NCBI GenBank assembly: GCA_003565625.1
Contig: PXBD01000043.1
Coordinates: forward strand, 52,505-116,504
DNA: 64,000 nucleotides
Direction: 5' to 3'
Source: Gammaproteobacteria bacterium
GTDB taxonomy: Bacteria > Pseudomonadota > Gammaproteobacteria > Xanthomonadales > Wenzhouxiangellaceae
The notes under the pieces were generated by a model, which was not told the DNA's origin, ran no database searches, and was given only the letters and a program-made list of their open reading frames with translations. Numbering within the stretch: position 1 is the stretch's first letter; the number at the start of each line of letters is the position of its first letter. Positions 50,922 through 59,900 of this stretch are shown in pieces. Position numbers and translations under genes: made by a program.

Positions 50922-53519
50922 ATGAATCGCAAATATCGCTCGAAACTGCCCGGTACCGAACTGGATTACTACGATGCCCGCGCCGCCGTAGAGTCGATCC
51001 GGCCCGGGGCCTGGGACGGGCTGCCGTATGTCTCGCGCGTGCTGGCCGAGAACCTGGTCCGGCGCTGTCCGCCCGAGCAGCTGAACGCCAGTCTGACCCA
51101 GATCATCGAGCGCAAGCGCGATCTGGATTTCCCCTGGTTCCCGGCCCGGGTGGTTTGCCACGACATCCTCGGCCAGACCGCGCTGGTCGATCTGGCCGGA
51201 TTGCGCGATGCCATTGCCGAGAAGGGTGGCGATCCGGCCCAGGTCAATCCGGTGGTGCCGGTGCAGCTGATTGTTGATCACTCGCTCGCCGTGGAACACG
51301 CCGGTTTCGAGAAGGACGCGTTTGAAAAAAACCGCGCCATCGAGGACCGACGCAACGCCGACCGCTTCGATTTCATTCACTGGACCAAGGAGGCGTTCGA
51401 CAATGTCGACGTGATTCCGCCGGGCAGCGGCATCATGCACCAGATCAACCTGGAGCGGATGTGCACGGTGGTCGAGGTGCGCGACGGCGTGGCCTTCCCC
51501 GACACCCTGGTCGGCACCGACTCCCACACCCCGCACGTGTGCGCCCTGGGCGTGATCGCCATCGGCGTGGGCGGGCTGGAAGCCGAGAACGTGATGCTGG
51601 GCCGGGCTTCGTACCTGCGCCTGCCCGACATTGTCGGTGTCGAGCTGACCGGCAAGCCGCAGCCGGGGATTACTGCTACCGATATCGTCCTGGCCCTGAC
51701 CGAGTTCCTGCGCGCCGAGCGCGTGGTCGGCGCCTGGCTGGAGTTTTTCGGTGCGGGCGCGCGCAAGCTCACCGTCGGCGATCGCGCCACGATTTCCAAC
51801 ATGACGCCCGAATACGGCGCTACCGCGGCCATGTTCCTGATCGATGAGCAGACCATCGACTACCTCAAGCTGACCGGGCGCGAGGATGCCCACGTGCAGC
51901 TGGTCGAAGACTACGCCAGGCACGCCGGCATCTGGGCCGATGACATCGAAGGGGCCGAATACGAGCGCACGCTGCAGTTCGATCTGTCGACCATCGGGCG
52001 CAACATTGCCGGGCCGTCCAGTCCGCACAAGCGCGTGGCCACCTCGGCGCTGGCCACCAGCGGCATTGCCGGGCCCTACGAAATTCCCGAAGACGGCTCC
52101 ATGCCCGATGGTGCGGTCATCATTGCCGCGATTACCTCGTGTACCAACACCTCCAACCCGCGCAACGTGATTGCCGCCGGCTTGCTGGCGAAAAAAGCCA
52201 ACGAGCTGGGCCTGACCCGCAAGCCGTGGGTGAAGTCCTCGTTCGCCCCGGGCTCGATTGCCGTGCGCCTGTACCTGGAGCAGGCCGGCCTGCTCGAAGA
52301 GCTGGAGAACCTGGGCTTTGGCATCGTGGCCTTTGCCTGCACCACCTGTAACGGCATGAGTGGCGCGCTCGACCCCGTCATCCAGCAGGAAATCATCGAC
52401 CGCGACGTCCACTCGGTGGCGGTGCTGTCGGGCAACCGCAACTTCGATGGCCGCATCCACCCGTATGCCAAGCAGGCTTTCCTGGCCTCGCCGGCGCTGG
52501 TCGTGGCTTACGCCATCGCCGGTTCGGTGCGTTTCGACATCGAAAAAGACGTGCTCGGCGAAGACGCCGACGGCAACCCGGTCACCCTGAAAGACCTGTG
52601 GCCGAGTGATGAGGAAATCGACGCCATCGTGGCCAGCAGCGTGCGGCCGGAACATTTCCGCCAGGTCTACGAGCCGATGTTCGAGAAAAAGTACAAGCGC
52701 ATAAAGAAAGTCAGCCCACTGTATGACTGGCGCGAGATGAGCACCTATATTCGCCGCCCGCCGTACTGGGAAGGCGCGCTCGCCGCCGAGCCCAGCCTGA
52801 CCGGCATGCGCGCCCTGGCCGTGCTCGGCGACAACATCACCACCGATCACCTCTCGCCGTCCAATGCCATCATGGCCGACAGCGCGGCCGGAGAGTACCT
52901 GGCCAAAATGGGCCTGCCCGAAGAGGACTTCAATTCCTACGCCACCCACCGCGGCGACCACCTGACCGCCCAGCGCGCGACCTTCGCCAACCCGCGCCTG
53001 ATCAACGAGATGGCCGTGGTCGACGGCAAGGTCCAGCAGGGCTCGCTGACCCGGCTCGAGCCGGACGGCAAGGTAACGCGCATGTGGGACGCCATCGAGA
53101 CCTACATGCAGCGCAAGCAGCCGCTGATCATCATTGCCGGGGCCGACTACGGCCAGGGCTCGTCCAGAGACTGGGCGGCCAAGGGCGTGCGCCTGGCCGG
53201 CGTTGAGGCCATCGTCGCCGAAGGCTTCGAGCGCATCCACCGCACCAACCTGATTGGCATGGGCGTACTGCCGCTTCAGTTCGAGCCCGGCACCACGCGC
53301 AAGACCCTGGCCATCGACGGCAGCGAAACCTTCGACGTCAAGGGCGACCCTGCACCCGGAGCTGTGCTCACCCTGGTCATCCGGCGAGCCGGCGGGGAGG
53401 TCGTGGAAGTGCCCGTCCAGTGCCGCCTGGACACGGCCGAAGAACTGAGCGTGTACTCGGCCGGCGGCGTGCTGCAGCGCTTTGCCCAGGATTTCCTCGA
53501 AGAATCCGAAGCGGCGTGA
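50922..53519 (+). CDS. acnD: Fe/S-dependent 2-methylisocitrate dehydratase AcnD
   Basis: 865 residues of the aconitase family, AcnD branch. Cluster cysteines are C407 (ITSCTNTSNP), C473 and C476 (CTTCNG). The swivel domain begins near residue 620 with LGDNITTDHLSPS and GADYGQGSSRDWAA. It dehydrates 2-methylcitrate to 2-methyl-cis-aconitate in the methylcitrate cycle for propionate. It is followed after 7 bases by prpF, its usual partner. AGGGG precedes the ATG. prpB and prpC, often upstream, are missing; a fabI fragment is there instead. Confidence 0.95.
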   Translation: MNRKYRSKLPGTELDYYDARAAVESIRPGAWDGLPYVSRVLAENLVRRCPPEQLNASLTQIIERKRDLDFPWFPARVVCHDILGQTALVDLAGLRDAIAEKGGDPAQVNPVVPVQLIVDHSLAVEHAGFEKDAFEKNRAIEDRRNADRFDFIHWTKEAFDNVDVIPPGSGIMHQINLERMCTVVEVRDGVAFPDTLVGTDSHTPHVCALGVIAIGVGGLEAENVMLGRASYLRLPDIVGVELTGKPQPGITATDIVLALTEFLRAERVVGAWLEFFGAGARKLTVGDRATISNMTPEYGATAAMFLIDEQTIDYLKLTGREDAHVQLVEDYARHAGIWADDIEGAEYERTLQFDLSTIGRNIAGPSSPHKRVATSALATSGIAGPYEIPEDGSMPDGAVIIAAITSCTNTSNPRNVIAAGLLAKKANELGLTRKPWVKSSFAPGSIAVRLYLEQAGLLEELENLGFGIVAFACTTCNGMSGALDPVIQQEIIDRDVHSVAVLSGNRNFDGRIHPYAKQAFLASPALVVAYAIAGSVRFDIEKDVLGEDADGNPVTLKDLWPSDEEIDAIVASSVRPEHFRQVYEPMFEKKYKRIKKVSPLYDWREMSTYIRRPPYWEGALAAEPSLTGMRALAVLGDNITTDHLSPSNAIMADSAAGEYLAKMGLPEEDFNSYATHRGDHLTAQRATFANPRLINEMAVVDGKVQQGSLTRLEPDGKVTRMWDAIETYMQRKQPLIIIAGADYGQGSSRDWAAKGVRLAGVEAIVAEGFERIHRTNLIGMGVLPLQFEPGTTRKTLAIDGSETFDVKGDPAPGAVLTLVIRRAGGEVVEVPVQCRLDTAEELSVYSAGGVLQRFAQDFLEESEAA

Positions 53520-53526
53520 TTGTCGT

Positions 53527-54729
53527 ATGAGCTTCCCCAGCCAGCTTCGCATCCCCGCCACCTACCTGCGCGGCGGTACCAGCAAGGGCGTGTTCTTTCG
53601 CCTTCAAGACCTGCCCGAGGCGGCGCGCGTGTCCGGCCCGGCGCGCGATGCCTTGCTGCTGCGCGTGATCGGCTCGCCCGACCCCTACGGCAAGCACACC
53701 GACGGCATGGGCGGGGCCACTTCCAGCACCTCGAAAACGGTGATTCTGGCGAAGTCAGAACAGCCCGATCACGACGTCGACTACCTGTTTGGCCAGGTTT
53801 CCATCGACCAGCCGTTCATCGACTGGTCGGGCAACTGCGGCAACCTGACCGCCGCGGTCGGGTCGTTCGCCATCGCCAACGGGCTGGTCGACCCCGACCG
53901 GATTCCTGATAACGGTATCTGCCAGGTTCGCATCTGGCAGGCCAATATCGAAAAGACCATCATTGCCCACGTGCCGGTCAGCGCCGGCCAGGTCCAGGAA
54001 ACCGGCGATTTCGAGCTCGACGGCGTCACGTTTCCGGCCGCCGAGGTGCGTATCGATTTCCTCGCCCCGACCGGCGATGCCCCGGTGCTGCCCACCGGTA
54101 ATCCGGTCGACGAGTTCGAAGCCCCGGGTTTCGGCCGCCTGCGCGCCAGCTTCATCAGCGCCGGTATTCCAACCATTTTCGTCAACGCTGCCGATATCGG
54201 TTTTTCCGGGGTCGAATTGCAGCCGGCCATCAACGACAACCCGGCGCTGCTGGAAAAGCTGGAACTGTTGCGTGCCCACGGCGCGCGGGCCATGGGGCTG
54301 ATCAATGACCTGGCCGAAGCGGCCAGCCGACAGCACACGCCCAAGCTGGCCTGGGTTGCGCCGCCGGCCGACTACAATGCATCCAGCGGCAAGCCAATCT
54401 CGTCAGGCGAGATCGACCTGAACGTGCGCGCCATGTCCATGGGCAAGCTGCACCACGCCATGATGGGTACCGCCGCGGTCGCCATTGCCGCTGCCGCCGC
54501 CATCCCCGGCACCCTGGTCCACCAGGCCGCCGGCGGCGGCGAGCGCAGCGGCGTTGTTTTCGGCCACCCGTCGGGGACCTTGAAAGTCGGTGCTGCCGCC
54601 AGCCAGCAAAACGACCGCTGGCAGATAGAGAAAGTCAGCATGAGCCGCAGCGCGCGGGTGCTGATGGAAGGCTGGGTGCGAGTGCCGCCGTCGAAGAAAG
54701 ATCTGGAGGCTTCCAATGAGTGGGCATAG
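53527..54729 (+). CDS. prpF: 2-methylaconitate cis-trans isomerase PrpF
   Basis: 400 residues from the ATG at 53527. The diaminopimelate-epimerase-like fold is recognisable by LRGGTSKGVFFR, DGMGGATSSTSKTVIL and DWSGNCGNLTAAVG. PrpF isomerises 2-methyl-trans-aconitate made by AcnD so that aconitase can act on it. It is encoded directly after acnD. Its last 14 bases overlap the start of the methyltransferase gene, implying coupled translation. Confidence 0.94.
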   Translation: MSFPSQLRIPATYLRGGTSKGVFFRLQDLPEAARVSGPARDALLLRVIGSPDPYGKHTDGMGGATSSTSKTVILAKSEQPDHDVDYLFGQVSIDQPFIDWSGNCGNLTAAVGSFAIANGLVDPDRIPDNGICQVRIWQANIEKTIIAHVPVSAGQVQETGDFELDGVTFPAAEVRIDFLAPTGDAPVLPTGNPVDEFEAPGFGRLRASFISAGIPTIFVNAADIGFSGVELQPAINDNPALLEKLELLRAHGARAMGLINDLAEAASRQHTPKLAWVAPPADYNASSGKPISSGEIDLNVRAMSMGKLHHAMMGTAAVAIAAAAAIPGTLVHQAAGGGERSGVVFGHPSGTLKVGAAASQQNDRWQIEKVSMSRSARVLMEGWVRVPPSKKDLEASNEWA

Positions 54730-55567
54730 CGAATCCGGTGCCGTCCAGATCGCGCGCGATTATTACGACAGCCCCGACGCTGACCTTTTTTACAGAGAAG
54801 TCTGGGGAGGCGAAGACATCCATGTCGGCCTGTACCAGGCTGAAAATGAGTCCATCGCGATCGCCAGTCGGCGCACCGTGCAGCACATGGCGGAGCTGGC
54901 CGGCGCTTTGACGCCGAGCAGTCGCATGATTGACCTCGGTTCGGGGTACGGCGGATCGGCGCGCTATCTTGCCGATCGCTTCGGCTTGCACTGCGTCGCG
55001 CTGAACCTCAGCCGGGTCGAAAATGACCGCAACCGCCAATTGAATCGCGATGCCGGCCTGGACGATCGGATCGATATCGTCGAGGGTGACTTCGCTGTCC
55101 TGGATTTCCCCGACGAGACCTTCGACCTGGTCTGGTCACAGGAAGCCATCCTTCATTCCGGCAGCCGCGACAAGGTTTGCGCCGAGGCTGCCCGCGTGTT
55201 GAAGCCCGGTGGCCGATTCCTGTTCACCGACCCGATGCAGGCTGACAACGCATCTTCGAGTTCGCTGCAGGCCGTCTACGATCGGCTGCACCTCGGCTCG
55301 CTGGCCTCGCCGTCGTTTTACTGTAACGTGCTTTCAGCTGCGGGCATGCGAGAGATCAGCTTCGAGGAACATCCGGAACAGATGGCCCTGCATTACGCCC
55401 GTGTCCGCGAAGTGCTGGTCGAGCAGGCCGAGGATTTGCTCGACAAGGGGATGAGCGAGGACTATATCGAGCGCATGAAATCCGGCCTGACGCACTGGGT
55501 CGACGGCGGCCGCAACGGCGTTCTCACCTGGGGCATTTTCGTGTTCGAGAAGATGTCGGGTGCCTGA
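54716..55567 (+). CDS. Sarcosine/dimethylglycine N-methyltransferase-like protein
   Basis: 283 residues of the SAM methyltransferase fold. RDYYDSPDADLFYREVWGGEDIHVGLY at residues about 14-40 is close to the conserved start of sarcosine/dimethylglycine N-methyltransferases, followed by IDLGSGYGGSARYLA for SAM and VWSQEAILHSGSRDKVCAEAARVLKPGG. Such enzymes make glycine betaine from sarcosine. The usual partner, glycine/sarcosine methyltransferase, is not in the window. It overlaps prpF by 14 bases and ends 8 bases before the convergent GST gene. Substrate is inferred from the family. Confidence 0.78.
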   Translation: MSGHSESGAVQIARDYYDSPDADLFYREVWGGEDIHVGLYQAENESIAIASRRTVQHMAELAGALTPSSRMIDLGSGYGGSARYLADRFGLHCVALNLSRVENDRNRQLNRDAGLDDRIDIVEGDFAVLDFPDETFDLVWSQEAILHSGSRDKVCAEAARVLKPGGRFLFTDPMQADNASSSSLQAVYDRLHLGSLASPSFYCNVLSAAGMREISFEEHPEQMALHYARVREVLVEQAEDLLDKGMSEDYIERMKSGLTHWVDGGRNGVLTWGIFVFEKMSGA

Positions 55568-55575
55568 ACGTCGAC

Positions 55576-56214
55576 TCAGCGAGTACTGGTAAAGGCCGGC
55601 CGCAGGCCGAGTTGCCGGTACCAGCGCTGCACATGGGCCATGTTCTCCGGCATCGTTTGCCGGATTCCCCAGGCCGCGAACTCGATGACGACAAAGGCGG
55701 TGATGTCGGCCATGCTGAAGTTCTCGCCGGCAAGATATTCCTGGTCGGTCAGCAGGGTATCGAGGTCTTCCAGGAACCATTGATAGCGCTGGATCCCCCG
55801 TTCGGCCAGTTCCGGGATCTGCTTTACCGGCCGTGAGCCGGTGATGGCGTGGTCGGTCATCGCCCGGGAGCGGTTGCGAAAGCCCTCCATCACCGCCATC
55901 AGCCCGTTCCATTCGACCCAGTGATTGCGCTCGATGGCCTGCGCGCGCTCGATCGGGGAAGACCCGATCAGCGCCGGATCCGGATGGAGGCTTTCCAGGT
56001 ACTCGCAGATGGCGACCGACTCGGCCAGGCAGCTGCCGTCGTCCAGAACCAGCGCCGGCACGGTCAGCGCCGGGTTGATCGCGGCGAATTCCGGCCGGAG
56101 GTGCTCGCCGTCGGCCAGATCGATCACGACCTGCTCGATCTCCAGACCCTTTTCGGCCAGAAACAGATGCACGCGGCGCGGGCTGGGGGCGGCGGGATAG
56201 GTATAGAGTTTCAT
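55576..56214 (-). CDS. Glutathione S-transferase family protein
   Basis: 212 residues. The N-terminal thioredoxin-like domain reads KLYTYPAAPSPRRVHLFLAEKG, with Ser11-Pro in the activating position and LAESVAICEYLE in the glutathione-binding region. The C-terminal helical domain has ENFSMADITAFVVIEFA, the usual N-capping motif. Cytoplasmic; conjugation or isomerisation of an electrophile is expected, substrate unknown. It follows the GGDEF-EAL gene by 17 bases on the same strand. Confidence 0.85.
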   Translation of the reverse strand: MKLYTYPAAPSPRRVHLFLAEKGLEIEQVVIDLADGEHLRPEFAAINPALTVPALVLDDGSCLAESVAICEYLESLHPDPALIGSSPIERAQAIERNHWVEWNGLMAVMEGFRNRSRAMTDHAITGSRPVKQIPELAERGIQRYQWFLEDLDTLLTDQEYLAGENFSMADITAFVVIEFAAWGIRQTMPENMAHVQRWYRQLGLRPAFTSTR

Positions 56215-56231
56215 GGCGGTTTTCCGATACT

Positions 56232-59200
56232 TCAGGTTTGTTGCTGCGCCGCAGTTTGCAGGTGCGCGATCAGACGGTCGGATTGCACCTCGAGTTCTTC
56301 CGGGCCGGTCAGCAGGGTCGGCTGGTCGTCATCGGCCTGATGGTCGATGAGTTCGTTGGCCAGTTCGTGGAGGCGCGCGTGCGCCTCGTCGATGGATGCC
56401 TGCAGTCCGGGCTCGAGCCGCGTGCGCAACCGCGGAGAAAGGCGCAGACCGAGTCGGCAGCGTTCGGGGTCATGGCTGGGCGGTTCGCGCCGGGCACCGT
56501 TGAGATAGTCGCGCAGGCTTGCAATCCATCCCCGATGCTCGACTATTGCATACAGGAATTCCCGGCCTGCTCGACTGGCCGGTCGGGCCTGCATCCAGGC
56601 GGGGTAGGGCTGCCACTGTTGCGCCCAGCCCGGAATCTGTTCGGCCGGCATGGGCCGGGCGATGCCGTAGCCCTGGGCCCGGCTGCAGCCGAACTGAATC
56701 AGCAGTTCGCCGTCTTCGGCGGTTTCTACGCCTTCGGCAATCGACTGACGGTCAAATGCCTGGGCCAGGGTGAGAATGCCGTCGAGAATGGCAAGGTCGT
56801 CCGGATCGTGGCGCATGTCGCGCACGAAACTCTGGTCGATCTTGAGCGTTTCAGCCGGCAGCCGTTTCAGGTAGGTCAATGAGGAATAGCCTGTGCCGAA
56901 GTCGTCCAGGGCGAACTGCACGCCCACGCTGGCGCAGCGCGCCATGACCTCGGAGACCCGATCGATATCGGCGAGCGCGCTGCTTTCCACAATCTCGAGC
57001 TGTACGGATGATGGCGGCAGCTGCGGATGGGCCGCCAGGCCTTCCGACAGCTCCTCGCAAAAAGACGCCTCCTGCAGGTGCTGGCCGGCGATATTGATGC
57101 TGACCTCCAGGGGCAGCCCGGACCGATGCCAGGCCTCGGCCTGTGCCAGGGCGGACTCCAGTACCCAGCGGCCGACATCGATTTCCAGCGGGTCGCCGGC
57201 CAGCATGGGCAAAAACCTGCCGGGCGGGATCAGGCCTTCTTCGGGATGCTGCCAGCGCAGCAGCGCTTCCGCCCCGAAGACCTCGCCTGTTTGCAGATTC
57301 ACCTTGGGCTGGTAGTGAAGAACAAACTGCTCTTCGTGCAGGGCACGGCGCAGCTGATCAATCTGTTCCATGCGGCCGCGCACCGCGCTGTCTTCGGTGA
57401 CGTTGAATTCGTGGATGCGCTGTTTGCCGGCAACTTTTGCCCGGTACATCGCCTGGTCGGCCTGGCGCAGCAGCTGTTCGGCGTCGACTTCGCCGGTCTG
57501 GGGGAACAGGGTAAAACCAATGCTGGCAGAAATCCGCAGGCGCTGGTTTTCAATAAGCGCAGGTTCTGCGATGGCCCGCAGTACCTCCCCAAGTAACTCC
57601 GGTGCGCTGTCACTGCGCGCCAGGTCGGTAAGAACCAGCGCGAACTCGTCGCCGCCCAGCCGACCGATGGGGTCGCTTTTGCGCAGTGTCGAGCGCAGGC
57701 GGCCGGCGACATCGATCAGCAGCCCGTCACCGATTTCACGACCGTGCTCGTCATTGACCTGCTTGAAACCATCCAGATCGACGATGGCCAGCGCGAGCAC
57801 GCTGCGGTTTTCCAGGGCCGCATTCATGGCCTGTTCGAGCTGAGTGGCCAGCAGGACCCGGTTGGGCATGCCGGTCAACGAGTCGTACAGCGCAATCCGG
57901 CGCAGCTCGCGTTCCTGGATTTTCTCCTGGCTGATGTCGGAGAACATGGCCACGTAGTGGGTCACCTCGCCGTGCTTTGATTCCACGGCCGAAATGCTCA
58001 AGGTTTCCGGATACAACTCGCCGTTCTTGCGTCGGTTCCACATTTCGCCCTGCCACGAGCCGTGCTCGCGCAGCCGGTTCCACATCGCCTTGTAGAAGTC
58101 CTCGTCCTGCACGCCGGACTGCAGCAGGGAAGGGCGCTGGCCCAGGGCTTCTTCGCGGCTGTAGCCGGTGATCCGGGTGAACGCCAGGTTGACGTCGAGA
58201 ATGCGGGTCCGGGCGTCGGTGATGATGATGCCTTCGCGCGCCTCGCCAAAAACGGTCCCGGCCAGCTGCAGTTGCTTTTCGCTTTGCCTGGCCCGGGTAA
58301 CGTCTTCAAGCAGGGACACGGCGCCTTGCCCGTCCGTGCCGCCGCGCAGGGGTACGGCGTCGATTCGGAAGATACACTCGGATCGATCGGGCCTGGTGTA
58401 GACCAACTCGGTCCTGCATTCACTTCGGCCGGTAAAGGCAGACAGGAGGTTGGCATCGCGGTTCGGTGCGAGACCGAACAGCGTGCTCGCGGAACGTCCG
58501 GTCCATTGATCCGGGTCGATGGCAAGCAGCTCGCAGGCGCGCTGGTTGGCGGATTGAATACGCCCCTTGCTGTCGGTGACCAGCAGGCCCGAACCCAGAG
58601 ACTGTGCGATCGTGACGAGGCGCTCGCGCTCTGCCAGTTTTTCCCGCGTTGAGCGGGCCAGTTTCAGCGAGACAAAGGTCAGCACCGCGATGACGACCAG
58701 GCCAGCGCCAAGATAGGACCAGAACTGGTTTTTCAGCAGACTCAGCCCGGGCTCGGTGCGGTGGGAGACCAGCAGCGCCATGGTTTGTCCACGGCTGTCC
58801 AGAATCGGAGTCTGGGTCAACAGACTGCCGTTGCCGGCATCGACAATCAAGCTGCCCGGGGTGAGCGAACGCAGCTTGGCCTGAACCCGGTTGTCGTGTC
58901 GCCACTGCTGAAGCAGCGCCGATGACTGCTCGCCGGTGCCGGGTTCCGTGGCGACAGGATCGGAGGACGGCAAGTCGATGAAAAAATCATCGGAGCCGGC
59001 CCAGCGGGCGTAGGGCCATTCACCGGCATCCAGGCTCGCCAGCAGTTGCTCTGATTGCGGCAGTATGACAAACACCTCGCGCCCGGGCAGCGTAGAGCGC
59101 AACTCCTCGAGCAGACGACGCATCGGTATTCCGATGTCGAGCGTGGCCAGCAGGCTCCCGTCGGGGTGGTGGATGGGCAGGATGGAGCGATAGGCCGGGG

Positions 59201-59711
59201 CCAGGCGTCCTGCTTCAAAGCCGTGCCGGGGCAGCCCGGTTCTCGCCGCCTCGCGAATCAGCCGGCGCTCGATTTCCAGTGGATCGCTATGCGCATTGGG
59301 TAGATGGACCCGAAGAAAGGTCTCGTGATCGGGCAGGCGGAAGGTAAATATGTCGACGCCGGTGAGGGTCAGCTGAGCCATGACCGGGCGCATCCGCGCA
59401 TACAGGTCGTTCCGCAACGCGGCTCTATCGTCGCTGTCACCGATGGCCGACAGCAGATCAATGACCTCTGGCTCGCCGGCCACGAACTTCCGGAAATAGG
59501 CCTCGATGCCGGCCTGATGCAGTCGCGTAATCGCGCTGAGCAGGGTTGCCTGTTCGGCCTGGGTATGGGCGATGAATGCTTCGGTACTGCGCTGGCGCTG
59601 TTCGTGCAGAACCAGCACAAGCACCAAGAAGGCCACCAGCGGAAGCGTCGCAATGGCAAGGTTGGTGCCGCCGTGGGTGATTCGTTGCCGGGCCATCGGG
59701 TGATCATCCAT
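56232..59711 (-). CDS. dCache-PAS-PAS-GGDEF-EAL protein with C-terminal CZB-like zinc domain
   Basis: 1159 residues from the ATG at 59711. Order: TM helix 17-36; periplasmic dCache-3-like sensor to about 330 (FLRVHLPNAHSD, AYRSILPIHHPDG); TM 330-352; PAS about 365-476; PAS with PAC about 484-596; GGDEF at 686-690 in LGGDEFAL; EAL at 815-817 in AEALLRW, with DDFGTG at 936-941 and KID, EGVET downstream. Both catalytic motifs look intact. The last 110 residues carry H1059 (EHRGW), C1085 (CRLG), H1111 and H1115 (HARLH) with spacings 26-26-4, close to the zinc ligands of the CZB domain. Makes or breaks c-di-GMP; zinc control is inferred. Confidence 0.87.
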   Translation of the reverse strand: MDDHPMARQRITHGGTNLAIATLPLVAFLVLVLVLHEQRQRSTEAFIAHTQAEQATLLSAITRLHQAGIEAYFRKFVAGEPEVIDLLSAIGDSDDRAALRNDLYARMRPVMAQLTLTGVDIFTFRLPDHETFLRVHLPNAHSDPLEIERRLIREAARTGLPRHGFEAGRLAPAYRSILPIHHPDGSLLATLDIGIPMRRLLEELRSTLPGREVFVILPQSEQLLASLDAGEWPYARWAGSDDFFIDLPSSDPVATEPGTGEQSSALLQQWRHDNRVQAKLRSLTPGSLIVDAGNGSLLTQTPILDSRGQTMALLVSHRTEPGLSLLKNQFWSYLGAGLVVIAVLTFVSLKLARSTREKLAERERLVTIAQSLGSGLLVTDSKGRIQSANQRACELLAIDPDQWTGRSASTLFGLAPNRDANLLSAFTGRSECRTELVYTRPDRSECIFRIDAVPLRGGTDGQGAVSLLEDVTRARQSEKQLQLAGTVFGEAREGIIITDARTRILDVNLAFTRITGYSREEALGQRPSLLQSGVQDEDFYKAMWNRLREHGSWQGEMWNRRKNGELYPETLSISAVESKHGEVTHYVAMFSDISQEKIQERELRRIALYDSLTGMPNRVLLATQLEQAMNAALENRSVLALAIVDLDGFKQVNDEHGREIGDGLLIDVAGRLRSTLRKSDPIGRLGGDEFALVLTDLARSDSAPELLGEVLRAIAEPALIENQRLRISASIGFTLFPQTGEVDAEQLLRQADQAMYRAKVAGKQRIHEFNVTEDSAVRGRMEQIDQLRRALHEEQFVLHYQPKVNLQTGEVFGAEALLRWQHPEEGLIPPGRFLPMLAGDPLEIDVGRWVLESALAQAEAWHRSGLPLEVSINIAGQHLQEASFCEELSEGLAAHPQLPPSSVQLEIVESSALADIDRVSEVMARCASVGVQFALDDFGTGYSSLTYLKRLPAETLKIDQSFVRDMRHDPDDLAILDGILTLAQAFDRQSIAEGVETAEDGELLIQFGCSRAQGYGIARPMPAEQIPGWAQQWQPYPAWMQARPASRAGREFLYAIVEHRGWIASLRDYLNGARREPPSHDPERCRLGLRLSPRLRTRLEPGLQASIDEAHARLHELANELIDHQADDDQPTLLTGPEELEVQSDRLIAHLQTAAQQQT

Positions 59712-59801
59712 GATTGCGCCAGTAAGCCGCAAGCAGCGCCACAAGCCTTTTCGTCTATGCCGCGCCAACGGTGAGACACCATCGATATCGGTGCAACGTG
59801 A

Positions 59802-59810
59802 TGATATAGT
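59802..59810 (+). promoter_or_regulatory. Extended -10 upstream of the broken PAS-GGDEF gene
   Basis: TG-A-TATAGT forms an extended -10 (TGn plus TATAGT at 59805-59810), which can work without a good -35. Transcription would start near 59817, ahead of the ATG at 59901. The rest of the 59712-59900 divergent region shows no gene. Confidence 0.4.
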
Positions 59811-59900
59811 GAAGGCAGGGTTTTGGGTAATGGCACGTGCAGGCTGGCAGAAGCGCGATCACGCGGTTCAGGGCGGCCTGCCCGGTTCGGGGGGTTGCGT

